Notes: generated from the sequence alone by a model not told the origin. Shown: positions 24,160 to 33,092, counted from the stretch's first letter. The stretch: 64,000 nucleotides of DNA from Streptomyces sp. R28 (GCF_041052385.1 NZ_CP163439.1:9165001-9229000); one strand, 5' to 3'. Translations and numbers: made by a program.

Positions 24160-26013
24160 TCAGCGGCGCACATCAGTCGCCATGTGGTCCCAGTGGCCGA
24201 TCAGGTCGCGGTACAGGGCACTGTCGGCCAGCAGTTGGTCGTGGGTGCCGAGGCGGCAGCGTGGGCCGTCCATGACGAGGACGAGGTCGGCGCGCAGGGC
24301 GGAGCTGATCCGGTGAGCGCAGACGATCAGGGTGGACGGGCGGCAGGCGAAGGCCCGTTCGGCGACCGCCTCGGCGGCCGGGTCGAGGTGGCAGGTGGCC
24401 TCGTCGAGCAGGACCAGCGGGGCGGACGGCAGCAGGGCGCGGACGAGGGCGATCAGCTGGCGCTCACCGGCGGACAGCAGGGCCGGGTTCACCGGCGCGT
24501 CGTAGCCGCCGAGGCGTTCGACGAGCGCGGTGGCGCCGATCGCGTGGACCGCCGCGTCGAGGTCGGGCGGGGTGGCCGCCGGGTGCAGGTAGGCGAGGTT
24601 CTCGCGCAGGGTGCCGACGACGACGTACGCCTCCTGCGGGATCAGCACGCGGGACCGGGCGAGTCGGCCTACGTCCAGGGAGCGGACCGGGACACCGCCC
24701 AGGTGTACCTGGCCGACCTGTGGTTCGAGTACGCCGGCGATGAGCGCCGCGAGCGTGGACTTGCCCGCGCCACTGGGGCCGACGACCGCCAGGTGGGTGC
24801 CTGACGCGAGGGACAGGTCGAGATTCCGGACGACCGGTTCGGCGGAGGGGGCGTAGCCGAAGGTGACACCGTGCAGCTGGACACGGCCGTCCCGGGGGCG
24901 GGAGCCGACCCGCGTTTCCGCCGAGGCGGGGGCGAGTGGGGGGCTGCCTGCTCTGCCGGCGGCGGCTCGGGGCGGCGCCGCATCCCGGGTATCGGTCACC
25001 GCCGACCCTGCCGACCCTGCCGACCCCGTCGGCCCCGCAAGCCCCGCCGCTCCCGTCTCCCCCGCACCGGCCGCCTCCAAGATCCGGCCGAGTGTGACCA
25101 GTAGCCACAGCCCGCTGCCCCCGAGTCCCTGGACGAAGCCGCGTAGGGCGGGTTGCAGGCTCTGGGCGACGTAGGTCAGCGCGCCCAGGATCGCGCCGGC
25201 CGTCACCCCGCCCCGGATCAGCCAGGGCGCACCGGCCAGGATGAGCACGATCGGCAGCCAGCCGCCGACACCCAGCGCGGCGGTGCGCAACGCGGTGAGC
25301 CTGGCCAGGGCGCGGGCTGCGCGCGCCGCCTCGTCGATACGGGCGCCGGCTCGACGGCGTACCGTCCCCTCGGCGCCGCAAGCCGTCACGTCCCGCAGCG
25401 CGCCGGCCACCGTGCTCACCTGCTCGGCGATGGCCTCGTCGGCGAGGACGACCGCCCGCTGCCGGGCCGCCATCGCCCGCAGGGCCAGCAGGAAGAGCGC
25501 GATCCCGGCCGCGAGCGGCGGCACGACGAACAGCAGCAGGGCGGGATCCAGCGCGGCGAGCCCGAGCAGCACGCTCACCGTCGTGACGGCGAAGCTCTGC
25601 ACGAACATCACGACCGCCCCGTACGACTCACGGGCGATCTCCACCTGTTCGGTCAGCCGTGCCACGCCCGCCGTATCGGCGCTCTGCCCGACGCGGGCGG
25701 AGCGGTGCAGTGTGCCGGTGGTGACGAGCGTGACCAGCTCGTCGCGGAACGGCTCGACGACCGCGGCCAGTTGGAGTGTGGCCTGCCGGGTGCCCCAGGC
25801 GCCGACGAGGACGGCGCAGGCCAGTAGGCCGAGCCAGCCGAGGCCCTCGGCGGTGCGGTCGGCGAGGAAGCCGTCGTCGACGGCACGGGCGACCAGCACG
25901 CCGGACAGCAGCGCGGGGACGGCCTCGAGCAGCGACCAGCCGGTGAGTCGTACGAACTCCCGGCGCCGCGTGCGCAGCGTGGAGCGCAGCAGGACACCGG
26001 GCGCCGGGCTCAC
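24160..26013 (-). CDS. ramB: ABC transporter, fused membrane/ATPase, second half-transporter of the lanthipeptide locus
   Basis: A 617-residue half-transporter: six-helix membrane domain (about 20-310), an Ala/Gly/Pro linker, then the nucleotide-binding domain with Walker A VVGPSGAGKSTL, a variant signature LLSAGERQLIALVRALL, Walker B LVLLDEATCHLD and switch HRIS. GTG 26013 overlaps the upstream stop (GTGA) and has GGAGG 6 nt before it; the much longer open frame to 27405 is a shadow of the neighbouring gene. It pairs with the upstream ABC gene to export the modified lanthipeptide. Confidence 0.88.
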   Translation of the reverse strand: MSPAPGVLLRSTLRTRRREFVRLTGWSLLEAVPALLSGVLVARAVDDGFLADRTAEGLGWLGLLACAVLVGAWGTRQATLQLAAVVEPFRDELVTLVTTGTLHRSARVGQSADTAGVARLTEQVEIARESYGAVVMFVQSFAVTTVSVLLGLAALDPALLLFVVPPLAAGIALFLLALRAMAARQRAVVLADEAIAEQVSTVAGALRDVTACGAEGTVRRRAGARIDEAARAARALARLTALRTAALGVGGWLPIVLILAGAPWLIRGGVTAGAILGALTYVAQSLQPALRGFVQGLGGSGLWLLVTLGRILEAAGAGETGAAGLAGPTGSAGSAGSAVTDTRDAAPPRAAAGRAGSPPLAPASAETRVGSRPRDGRVQLHGVTFGYAPSAEPVVRNLDLSLASGTHLAVVGPSGAGKSTLAALIAGVLEPQVGQVHLGGVPVRSLDVGRLARSRVLIPQEAYVVVGTLRENLAYLHPAATPPDLDAAVHAIGATALVERLGGYDAPVNPALLSAGERQLIALVRALLPSAPLVLLDEATCHLDPAAEAVAERAFACRPSTLIVCAHRISSALRADLVLVMDGPRCRLGTHDQLLADSALYRDLIGHWDHMATDVRR

Positions 26014-27839
26014 CACACGCCTCCGTCGCGTTCCGGTGCCGGTTCGGGAGGTAGGTTCCCGTGCGGATCCAGCTCCGAACCCGCCTCCCGGCCATCCCCC
26101 GGCTCCGGCCGGAACACCGCCCGATACCCCTCCTCCGTCCACAGTTCCCGATGCGTCCCCACCCCCCGCACCCGGCCCGCGTCGAGCCAGACCACGATCT
26201 GCGCGTCGGCCGCCGTGGAGGCACGGTGGGTCACGACGAGCCGGGACCGGCCGGCGAGGGGTCCGGCGCCGGTCAGGGCCTGGCTGATGTGGTGCTCGGT
26301 GACGGTGTCGAGGCTGGCCGTCACGTCGTCCAGCACCAGGACGCGGCCGTACGGTGCGCACTGGACGAAGGCGCGTGCCAGGCCGAGGCGTTGGTACTCG
26401 CCGCCGGACAGCGGCGCACCGGTGAGCCGGGTGCCGTAACCCTCGGGCATGGTCCGGATGAAGGTGTCGGCGCGTGCCGCGACGGCCCCGGCGCGGACCT
26501 CCCCGCCCCCCGGCGTGCGCGGCCCGAATCCGATCGCGTCGGCGAAGGTCTCGCCCACCAGTACCGGGCGTTCGAAGCCGTAGGCGACGGCCCGCCGCAG
26601 CTCCGTGCGGTCCACGTCGCGCAGCGGCACGCCGTCGAGCCGTATCTCGCCCGTGTCCGGGTCGGCCAGCCGTCCGGCCAGGGCGGCCAGCAGGGACTTG
26701 CCGGATCCCGAGCGTCCTACGACAGCGGTCAGTGCGCCCGCCGGCAGGTCCAGGTCGATGCCGTTCAGTGCGGCGTCGCCCCCGGCGGTGCGTACCGTGA
26801 CCCCGCGGAACTCCAGCCGCCCGGCACCCCCGCAGGGCAGGTGCGCTGCGCCGTACGCGACCGTGGGCTCGTCCAGCACCTCGGCGATCCGCCCCGCGGT
26901 GGCGCGTGCGAAGGCCAGCCGGTTCACCGAGGCCACCAGCGAACTGACCCCGGTGGCCAGGAGGACGTATCCGCTCGCGGCGAGCATCTGACCCGGGGTG
27001 ATGCGGCCCTGGGCGAGTCCCGAGCCGGCCACGGCCAGCACGGCGACCTCCAACAGGGGGACGATCGCCGCGTCCCGGGCGGAGACCCGGGCGAACGCGC
27101 GCCACATGCCCAGGCCGTGGCGGTGCAGTTCGGGCAGCGGCTTCAGTACCCGCTCGGTCTCCCGGGTCATGGTCCCGGCTGCCGTGATGGTGCGGATTCC
27201 GGTGAGGGCGTCGACGAGCCGGGTGGCGATGCGGCCCTGCGTGGCGAAGTAGCGGTCGTTGAGGTCGGAGACGTCGCGGACGAAGGCGCGGACCACGAGG
27301 ACGACCAGGGGCAGTCCGGCCACGAACGTGAGGCACAGCCACGGGTCGATGAGGGTCAGGGCCACCACGGCCCCGACCGGGGGGAGCAGTTCGGTCACCG
27401 CCCACACCAGGCCCGCTGGGGCGCTGCCGGCCCGGGCGGTGTTGCCCACCAGACGGGCCACCAGGTCACCGGGGGTGTGCCGGCGGGCAGCGGGGGCGCC
27501 GAGGTCGAGGACATGGCCGAGCAGCGTGTGCCGCAGCCATGCCGTGCAGCGGGCGTTGGCCAAGGCTCCCGCGTAGTCGTCCGCCGCGTCGCACACCACC
27601 AGCAGGGTGACGGTGACGGCGGACAGGGTCAGCCACACCGCGGTGTCGCCGTGCCCGAGTACGGTGTCGACGGTGCGGCCCATGACGGCCGGCAGGAGCA
27701 CGTAGACGCCGGCCAGCAGGATGGAGGTGGCGGCTTGGACCCCGCCCCACACACCGCCTCGCCGGACCGCCGTCAGCAGCAGACGGTCCGCCGCGCGTCG
27801 GTCCACCGGCTGCTCCCGTCGTCGCACGGTTTCAGGCAA
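26010..27839 (-). CDS. ramA: ABC transporter, fused membrane/ATPase, first half-transporter of the lanthipeptide locus
   Basis: A 609-residue half-transporter. The membrane domain spans about 20-310; the ATPase has Walker A VVGRSGSGKSLL, signature PLSGGEYQRLGLARA, and Walker B RVLVLDDVTASLD, where the usual catalytic Glu is Asp. With a normal Glu in the partner, the heterodimer may have one degenerate ATP site. The TTG start at 27839 lacks a clear ribosome site; GTG 27827 is an alternative, probably coupled. A GC hairpin separates it from the precursor gene. Confidence 0.87.
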   Translation of the reverse strand: MPETVRRREQPVDRRAADRLLLTAVRRGGVWGGVQAATSILLAGVYVLLPAVMGRTVDTVLGHGDTAVWLTLSAVTVTLLVVCDAADDYAGALANARCTAWLRHTLLGHVLDLGAPAARRHTPGDLVARLVGNTARAGSAPAGLVWAVTELLPPVGAVVALTLIDPWLCLTFVAGLPLVVLVVRAFVRDVSDLNDRYFATQGRIATRLVDALTGIRTITAAGTMTRETERVLKPLPELHRHGLGMWRAFARVSARDAAIVPLLEVAVLAVAGSGLAQGRITPGQMLAASGYVLLATGVSSLVASVNRLAFARATAGRIAEVLDEPTVAYGAAHLPCGGAGRLEFRGVTVRTAGGDAALNGIDLDLPAGALTAVVGRSGSGKSLLAALAGRLADPDTGEIRLDGVPLRDVDRTELRRAVAYGFERPVLVGETFADAIGFGPRTPGGGEVRAGAVAARADTFIRTMPEGYGTRLTGAPLSGGEYQRLGLARAFVQCAPYGRVLVLDDVTASLDTVTEHHISQALTGAGPLAGRSRLVVTHRASTAADAQIVVWLDAGRVRGVGTHRELWTEEGYRAVFRPEPGDGREAGSELDPHGNLPPEPAPERDGGVW

Positions 27840-27845
27840 ATAGGG

Positions 27846-27870
27846 GCGGGGGCGCGCGGAGTGCCCCCGC
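27846..27870 (-). terminator. Hairpin between lanthipeptide precursor and transporter genes
   Basis: A perfect 8-bp stem GCGGGGGC/GCCCCCGC with a 9-nt loop lies 15 bp after the precursor stop. It probably attenuates read-through, so the precursor mRNA exceeds that of the transporter, a common arrangement in lanthipeptide operons. Confidence 0.65.
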
Positions 27871-27884
27871 CGTGTCTGTCAGGA

Positions 27885-28007
27885 CTAGCAGAGCAGCAGG
27901 CTGAGCCGGCTGCCTCCGCCACAACCCTTGCTGGCCCGGCTGCCCGGCGGCGGACGGTACCCGGTCTCGGACTCGGTGGTCAGACCCTGCAGTTCGAGGA
28001 GCGACAT
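27885..28007 (-). CDS. ramS: Class III lanthipeptide precursor (RamS/AmfS-like)
   Basis: A 40-residue peptide. The leader, residues 1-21, starts MSLLELQGLTTESETGYR and contains the LLELQ recognition motif of class III leaders. The probable core is GSRASKGCGGGSRLSLLLC, ending exactly on Cys40. Two ring-forming units are visible: S23-x2-S26-x2-C29, one residue shorter than usual, and S33-x2-S36-x3-C40, the standard SxxSxxxC. The ATG has GAGGTGAGG upstream and begins 6 nt after the LanKC stop. The second unit resembles the first ring of SapB. Predicted product: a small, hydrophobic, SapB-like surfactant peptide. Confidence 0.9.
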   Translation of the reverse strand: MSLLELQGLTTESETGYRPPPGSRASKGCGGGSRLSLLLC

Positions 28008-28013
28008 GTGTCC

Positions 28014-30632
28014 TCACCTCCTCTCTCGAACTCGCGTGGGGACGGGTGGGTCATGGGCGGCCGACGGGCTGCCTGGTGTCAGGAACGGCAGCCCGGTGGG
28101 CCGGGAGTGGAAGGCGGCGCCCAGGGCCAGCAGTACGCCCGCAGTGCCGGTGGCCAGGTCCATGGACAGCCGCAGCAACTGCTCGCCGGGGAAGGCGAGT
28201 CGGCCGTCGAGCAGACAGGCGTGGCGCTCCAGGTGGCGTACGTGGTCCGCGATCACGGGGTCGCGCGTGGCGGCCGTGCCCGGCGGGTGTGCGCGGCTGA
28301 GGTGGAGGATCATTCCGGCCACGCCGTCGAAGAGCCCGGGTTCGATGTAGAACGATGCCCGCGCGGCCCTGCGGATCGCGTCGGCGGCGGCCGAGAACCG
28401 CTCGTCCGCGCGGTGGGTCAGGTACTCGTCGAGGACCATGCCGATGCCCACGCTGCCGTCGGCGAGATAGGGCATGGTGCGCCAGCCCTCGTTCACCTCC
28501 ATCGAACCGTCCGGGCGCTTGAGGCAGCGGCGCAGGTCCTGGCGTAGCGCGGTGGCGGCCAGGTCGAGCAGCATCGGGTCAGGGCTGTGCTCATACAGCC
28601 GCAGGAACAGCAGCGCGGGCCCGGACGAGCCGTGCATCAGCCCCGCTCTCGGGTGGGCTCCGCCGCTGGTCTCGGGCACGCCGTCGGCCGGGCCGAGGCG
28701 GTCGGCGACGGTCTGCGCCACGTGCAGGGCGGCGTCACCGCAGGCGGCGTCGCCGAGGGCGGTGGCGAAGTGCAGCAGGTTGAGCCCGATGCCGGACAGG
28801 CCACCCTTGAGGTCCAGGGCGAGCGCCTCCCAGTGCTCGCCGAGGCACATGTCGAGGACCTTGGTGGCCTCCTCGTGGTGCCCGAGGTGTTCAAGGACGT
28901 ACGCGACGCCGTGCAACCCGTCGTAGAAGCCGAGGCGGGTTCCGGGTTCCGGGTTCAGTGCGCGCCGGATCAGCCAGTCCTCGTGTTCGGGCCGGCGTCC
29001 GGCGCCGGTCACGTCCAGCGCGTACAGCACGCCTGCCGCACCGTGAGCCATGTCGAGGCCGCCGCCCGGGACGGTGAACTGTTCGATGTCGCCCGGGAAG
29101 AGCCGGTCGCGGCGCTCGGGTGTGGCGGTGGCCAGGACGGCGTCGGCCATCGAGGTTCGGGCGTGCAGCCAGCCGGCGTGGTCGGCGTCCAAGCGGGGTC
29201 CGGCGTCCGCCCCCGCGGCCATCCCGCCGTCGCCGGTGAGTGTGCGCACGGCCTCGTCGAGGAACTGCCGGGGGACCGGGAACAGCCGGGCAGCCTCCCT
29301 GGCGAGCTGCCCCGCCTTGCCGCCGTCCAGCTCGATGAGGCCCGTCAGCGGCATGAAGAGGAAGATCCTCAGACAGGCGAGCGCATACCGGTCGATGTCG
29401 AAGCCGGTGACCCCGCTGGGGGCGATGAAGCCCGGGGCGGCGAGGACCTGGTGCCCCGCCTGCGTCACGTCCGACGCGCCCTCGAAGTCGATCAGCACCA
29501 CCCTGCCGTCGGGGCGGACCAGGACGTTGTACGTGTGCACGTCGCCGATCACGATGCCCCGCTCATGGACCGCGGCGACCGCTTCCTCCACCTGCCGGTG
29601 GATGTCGAGGGCCCAGGACGCGTAGTCGGCGAAGGCTGCCGGGTCGGCGTCCAGGTCGGTCGGCGGATAGCGTTCGACGAACACCTCGTGCAGGGGCCTT
29701 CCCTCGATGAACTCCTCGACGAGGAAGTGGTGACCGCCCAGCTCGAAGTGGTCGCGGAACTCGGGTACGCAGGGCAGTCCGCGCAGCCGTTCCAGGGCCG
29801 TGCGCTCGCGCTCCAGCCGGGTGACGGCGTCCGCGCCGTCGGCGGTGAGTCCCGCGTGGGGCCGGGCCTCCTTGAGCACGACACGTTCCTCGGTGCGGGT
29901 GTCGACCCCGGCGTACAGTCCGCCGCCGTTGGAGAAGTGCAGCGCCCGGTCGAACCGGTAGGGCAGGTCGGCGACGGTGGTCCGGCGGCTCTCGGCGAGA
30001 TGCGGTTCGAGGAATCCGGGCAGCGGTACCCACTCCGGCACCTGGAAGGTGGGGCCGCGCAGATCGGGGACCAGACGTCCGGAGGGGTCCTCCACCGCCT
30101 GCTCCAGCACACCGTCGGCCGAGACGCAGTACCGGTCGGCGAAGGCGCCGTACCTGACGTACAGCGGACCGGTGCCCCAGCGCAGATCGCTCAGAATGTA
30201 CGGCCCCTGCAGGCCGTCGAGGGCGGTGCCGAGCTCGGTGAGTACGCGCTCGCACTCGGCCTCGTCCGCGGGGTACACGGTCACGAACTTCCCGCTGGAC
30301 CCGCGATGCGCGTACTTGGCGTTGGCGAGGAACAGGGTCTCCACGCCGGGCAGGAACTTGAAGGCGATACGACGTGGGACGCAGTAGTCCCACACCGCGT
30401 CCAGGATCGTCTGCGCGTTGTCCGGACACGCCGAGGCGTGGATCTTCCAGCCCTGTGGGGGGAGTTGCGTGTCGACGGGACGGCAGACCACCCAGTCGCC
30501 GAGTTCCTCGCGCAACCACGCGGCGGGCGCCGGGCGCAGGGTCTGGTGGAAACGGCCGCGCGTCCGGCCATGGGACGGCGTGTCGTAGAAGTGCGGATGA
30601 GTGAGGCAGTACACCTCGTACCGCTTGTCCAC
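28014..30632 (-). CDS. ramC: Class III lanthipeptide synthetase LanKC (RamC/AmfT-like)
   Basis: An 872-residue enzyme in three parts: an N-terminal lyase-like region (about 1-220), a Ser/Thr-kinase-like domain (about 225-500) with VVLKEARP (Lys), GDVHTYNVLV (catalytic loop) and LIDFEGAS (DFE for DFG), and a LanC-like cyclase (about 530-850) with LDMAHGAAGVLYAL, GFYDGLHGVAYVLEHLGH and GLMHGSSGPALLFLR. I see no CHG zinc motif, as in class III cyclases. It would phosphorylate and eliminate Ser, then form (methyl)lanthionine or labionin rings on the adjacent precursor. It heads the operon; ATG 30632. Confidence 0.92.
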   Translation of the reverse strand: MDKRYEVYCLTHPHFYDTPSHGRTRGRFHQTLRPAPAAWLREELGDWVVCRPVDTQLPPQGWKIHASACPDNAQTILDAVWDYCVPRRIAFKFLPGVETLFLANAKYAHRGSSGKFVTVYPADEAECERVLTELGTALDGLQGPYILSDLRWGTGPLYVRYGAFADRYCVSADGVLEQAVEDPSGRLVPDLRGPTFQVPEWVPLPGFLEPHLAESRRTTVADLPYRFDRALHFSNGGGLYAGVDTRTEERVVLKEARPHAGLTADGADAVTRLERERTALERLRGLPCVPEFRDHFELGGHHFLVEEFIEGRPLHEVFVERYPPTDLDADPAAFADYASWALDIHRQVEEAVAAVHERGIVIGDVHTYNVLVRPDGRVVLIDFEGASDVTQAGHQVLAAPGFIAPSGVTGFDIDRYALACLRIFLFMPLTGLIELDGGKAGQLAREAARLFPVPRQFLDEAVRTLTGDGGMAAGADAGPRLDADHAGWLHARTSMADAVLATATPERRDRLFPGDIEQFTVPGGGLDMAHGAAGVLYALDVTGAGRRPEHEDWLIRRALNPEPGTRLGFYDGLHGVAYVLEHLGHHEEATKVLDMCLGEHWEALALDLKGGLSGIGLNLLHFATALGDAACGDAALHVAQTVADRLGPADGVPETSGGAHPRAGLMHGSSGPALLFLRLYEHSPDPMLLDLAATALRQDLRRCLKRPDGSMEVNEGWRTMPYLADGSVGIGMVLDEYLTHRADERFSAAADAIRRAARASFYIEPGLFDGVAGMILHLSRAHPPGTAATRDPVIADHVRHLERHACLLDGRLAFPGEQLLRLSMDLATGTAGVLLALGAAFHSRPTGLPFLTPGSPSAAHDPPVPTRVRERR

Positions 30633-30752
30633 GGTGAGCCTCCCACTGGGGGACGGGCGGACGGTGGGGGTCGGGCCCCTGACCTGCGCCTCTCACCACC
30701 CACGATGACAGAGCACGGCACCGCGGGACATCGTGCGACTGTCACCGGCAGA

Positions 30753-30791
30753 CCATGGGATTCGCACCGGCCGCCTGTACGAATCGCATGG
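30753..30791. promoter_or_regulatory. Long imperfect inverted repeat upstream of LanKC
   Basis: CCATGGGATTCG (30753-30764) and CGAATCGCATGG (30780-30791) match over 12 bp with one mismatch, spacer 15. Overlapping it, ATCGCAYGGCC occurs twice as a direct repeat between about 30783 and 30810. The block lies about 120 bp upstream of the LanKC ATG and just beyond the SDR stop. It could be a terminator for the SDR gene, an operator for the lanthipeptide operon, or both. Confidence 0.4.
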
Positions 30792-30835
30792 CCTCTACGC
30801 ATCGCACGGCCCGCGGAGATGCCGGAGGGCCCCGG

Positions 30836-31663
30836 TCAGGCTGCCGGGCCCTGCGCGCCGGCGCGCAGGGCCGCGACGACACCGCCGTCGACGAGGAGGT
30901 CGGTGCCGCTGACGAACGTCGAGTCGGGGCCCAGGAGGAACGCGGCCGCGGCGGCGATGTCGGCCGGTGTGCCCAGCCGTCCGGCGGCCGAGGCATCGAT
31001 CATCGCGCGCATCGCCGTGCCGCTGTCGCCCGCGAGTTCCTGCTGTCCCATGGGGGTCGAGATGACGCCGGGGCTGATCGAGTTGATCCGGGCACCGCGC
31101 CTGCCCCACATTCCTGAAGCCGCCTGTACGCGGAGGAGGTTGGCGCGTTTGGCGAGGCCGTAGCCGACGGCGCCCGAGGTCACTTCCGCGAGGAACGGCA
31201 GATCGAGCAGCTCGTCCGCGGGGGTGTGGGCGAGGGCGTGTTCCTGCTCGGCGTCGAGGGCGGACGCCAGGTGTCCGGCCATGCTGGAGATGACGACGCC
31301 TGCCCCGCCGGAGGCGACGACCCGCCCGAACTCCTCGAGGACCAGGGCCACTCCGAGCAGGTCCACCGCGAGGATCGCCGCGGCGGGCGCCTGCACCGGG
31401 GAGAGGCCCGCGGTGTGAACCACCTCGGTGATGCCGCCGAGTTCAGCCGCCAGATCGGCGAGAGCGGCCACCGAAGCACGGGAGGAGACGTCGACGGGGG
31501 AGGTGACGACGTCGTGTCCCTCGCCGCGCAGCGCCTCGACCGAGGCACTCAGTACCTTCTCGTCGAAGTCGGCGAGGAGCACCTTCTTGCCCGCACCCTG
31601 GCGCCGGGCGATGCTCTGCCCCATTCCGCCGACACCGATGACGACCAGCACGTTCTTCTTCAC
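30836..31663 (-). CDS. SDR-family oxidoreductase
   Basis: A 275-residue short-chain dehydrogenase. The nucleotide-binding start is VLVVIGVGGMGQSIARRQG (an atypical Gly motif), followed by VDVSSRAS, VVISSMAGH (catalytic Ser), YGLAKRAN (YxxxK) and ISPGVISTPMG. The C-terminus FVSGTDLLVDGG is standard. GTG 31663 is the start. It diverges from the TetR gene and shares an operator with it, so it is probably repressed by that regulator. Substrate unknown. Confidence 0.88.
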   Translation of the reverse strand: MKKNVLVVIGVGGMGQSIARRQGAGKKVLLADFDEKVLSASVEALRGEGHDVVTSPVDVSSRASVAALADLAAELGGITEVVHTAGLSPVQAPAAAILAVDLLGVALVLEEFGRVVASGGAGVVISSMAGHLASALDAEQEHALAHTPADELLDLPFLAEVTSGAVGYGLAKRANLLRVQAASGMWGRRGARINSISPGVISTPMGQQELAGDSGTAMRAMIDASAAGRLGTPADIAAAAAFLLGPDSTFVSGTDLLVDGGVVAALRAGAQGPAA

Positions 31664-31686
31664 AGGGCGCTCAGCCTTCCTAATTA

Positions 31687-31708
31687 CATTACGAACCGTT
31701 CCGTAATG
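31687..31708. promoter_or_regulatory. TetR-type operator between SDR and tetR genes
   Basis: The inverted repeat CATTACG-N8-CGTAATG spans 22 bp in the 76-bp gap, 24 bp from the SDR start and 32 bp from the TetR start. Size and position suit a TetR dimer controlling both divergent genes. Confidence 0.65.
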
Positions 31709-31739
31709 GAATGCTACCTGCTGCCTCTACGATGGGGGC

Positions 31740-32354
31740 ATGGGAGAGGTACGTCGGCGAGGCCGGCCCCGCAGCGCGACCACGGACCAGGCCATCCTCG
31801 AAGCGACGCGGGAATTGCTCGTCGAGAACGGTTATGCGGCGCTGTCCATGGAGGGCGTGGCCGCGCGGACCGGGGTGGGCAAGCCGACCGTGTACCGGCG
31901 TTGGCCCTCCAAGGGCGCCCTGGTCGCCGAAGCGGTCCACCACGGTTTCCTGGCCGCCACGTCCGGACACGGCATCGACCCGCCCGACACCGGCGACATC
32001 GAGGGCGACCTCCGCCAGTGGCTGCGCGGGTACGCGGCGCTGGCCGCGGACCCCCGCCACAGCCCTCTCGTCCTCGCGCTGACCGCCGCCGCGGCGGAGA
32101 ACCCGCAGGACGCCGAGGTCCTCTACCGGCAGCTCACCGGCCCTCGGCACGAGGCACTCGTGGAGCGGCTGCGTCGCGCCGCGGACGCCGGTCAAGTACG
32201 CGCCGGCGCCGACCTGGACGCCGTCGCCGACGCGGTCACCGGCGCGTTGCTCTACCAACTCCTGACCGGGAACGCCGCCGCGTCGGAGCGGCGGGCCGCC
32301 GCGCTGGTCGACATCCTCCTCGACGGGCTTCGCCCTGCCGCAGACCGCGCCTGA
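31740..32354 (+). CDS. TetR-family repressor
   Basis: A 204-residue regulator. The HTH lies at about 12-58 (ATTDQAILEATRELLVENG, LSMEGVAARTGVGKPTVYRR, WPSKGALVAEAVHHGF). The C-terminal ligand domain includes GDLRQWLRGYAAL and DAVADAVTGALLYQLLTG. It probably binds the 31687-31708 palindrome and controls itself and the SDR gene. The 3' end converges on marR with a 7-bp gap. Confidence 0.9.
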   Translation: MGEVRRRGRPRSATTDQAILEATRELLVENGYAALSMEGVAARTGVGKPTVYRRWPSKGALVAEAVHHGFLAATSGHGIDPPDTGDIEGDLRQWLRGYAALAADPRHSPLVLALTAAAAENPQDAEVLYRQLTGPRHEALVERLRRAADAGQVRAGADLDAVADAVTGALLYQLLTGNAAASERRAAALVDILLDGLRPAADRA

Positions 32355-32361
32355 CCTCTCG

Positions 32362-32883
32362 TCAGTCGTGGTCGGCCGTCGCCGCGCCCACCGCGGACGG
32401 GCCCGCGTGGTCCGCGTCGGTCGCGCTCCTCGGCCAAGGGCGACCGGTGATGCGCTCGATGTCGGTGTTGAACTGCCGTAGGTCGGTGATGAACCGGTCC
32501 AGCCGCTCGGGCGTCCAGTCGGCCACGACCGTGGACAGGCCGGTGACGATTCCCTCGCGCTGTTCCGTCAGGAGCCTGAGGCCGCCCTCGGTGATGCGGA
32601 ACTTGCGGGCCACTCCGCCGTCCGGGTCCAGCGTCCGCTCCACCAGACCGTTGCGCAGGAGGGCCGAGGTCTGCCGGGTGAATGTCGACGCCGCCAGCCC
32701 GAACGCCTCGACGAAGTCCGGGATGGACATCGGTCCTTGGGTCTCGAGCCTGGTGAGGAGCACATAGGCGCTCTGGTCCAGCGGATCCCCGCCGCGCGGG
32801 CCACGGGGTGCTCGCATCTCCTTGTGGCGGGTGAGGATCAGCAGCTCTCGCTCGATGCGTTCGGCGGCCTCCCGGGCGTCCAC
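32362..32883 (-). CDS. MarR-family regulator
   Basis: A winged-helix regulator of 173 residues when read from GTG 32883, which has AAGGAG 7 nt upstream. ATG 32958 is in frame but has no ribosome site. Features are DQSAYVLLTRLETQGPMSI, PDFVEAFGLAASTFTRQTSA, LLRNGLVERTLDPDGGVARK (the wing) and C-terminal dimer helices. A 31-bp operator lies upstream, between it and the divergent P450. Predicted autorepressor and P450 regulator. Confidence 0.86.
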   Translation of the reverse strand: MDAREAAERIERELLILTRHKEMRAPRGPRGGDPLDQSAYVLLTRLETQGPMSIPDFVEAFGLAASTFTRQTSALLRNGLVERTLDPDGGVARKFRITEGGLRLLTEQREGIVTGLSTVVADWTPERLDRFITDLRQFNTDIERITGRPWPRSATDADHAGPSAVGAATADHD

Positions 32884-32967
32884 GCCGATCTCCTTCCCGG
32901 CCGCACGGCCAAGTCCCCACAACACCTGAGGGCCCACCCTACGGTGAGATTGCGCCATACACGGAAA

Positions 32968-32998
32968 GTGCATCATGCACTCTTGATGCATGATGCAC
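32968..32998. promoter_or_regulatory. 31-bp perfect operator between marR and P450
   Basis: Arms GTGCATCATGCA and TGCATGATGCAC pair perfectly over 12 bp around a 7-nt spacer. Each arm itself has ATGCA/TGCAT symmetry, so two dimers may bind. It lies 85 bp from the MarR GTG and 95 bp from the P450 ATG. Confidence 0.8.
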
Positions 32999-33092
32999 AA
33001 CGTGCGTAACGTGCCGTGCGTGAACGCTTCCGCGTTGCTCACCCCGGCTCCCCCAGCTCCCCCCCACCCCCACGCACCCAAGGTGATGCCAG

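Noticed and set aside
24160..27405. 1081-codon frame suggesting a giant ABC protein
   Set aside because: The part beyond 26013 is Arg/Pro/Gly-rich shadow of the neighbouring ABC gene; a good GTG with ribosome site lies at 26013.
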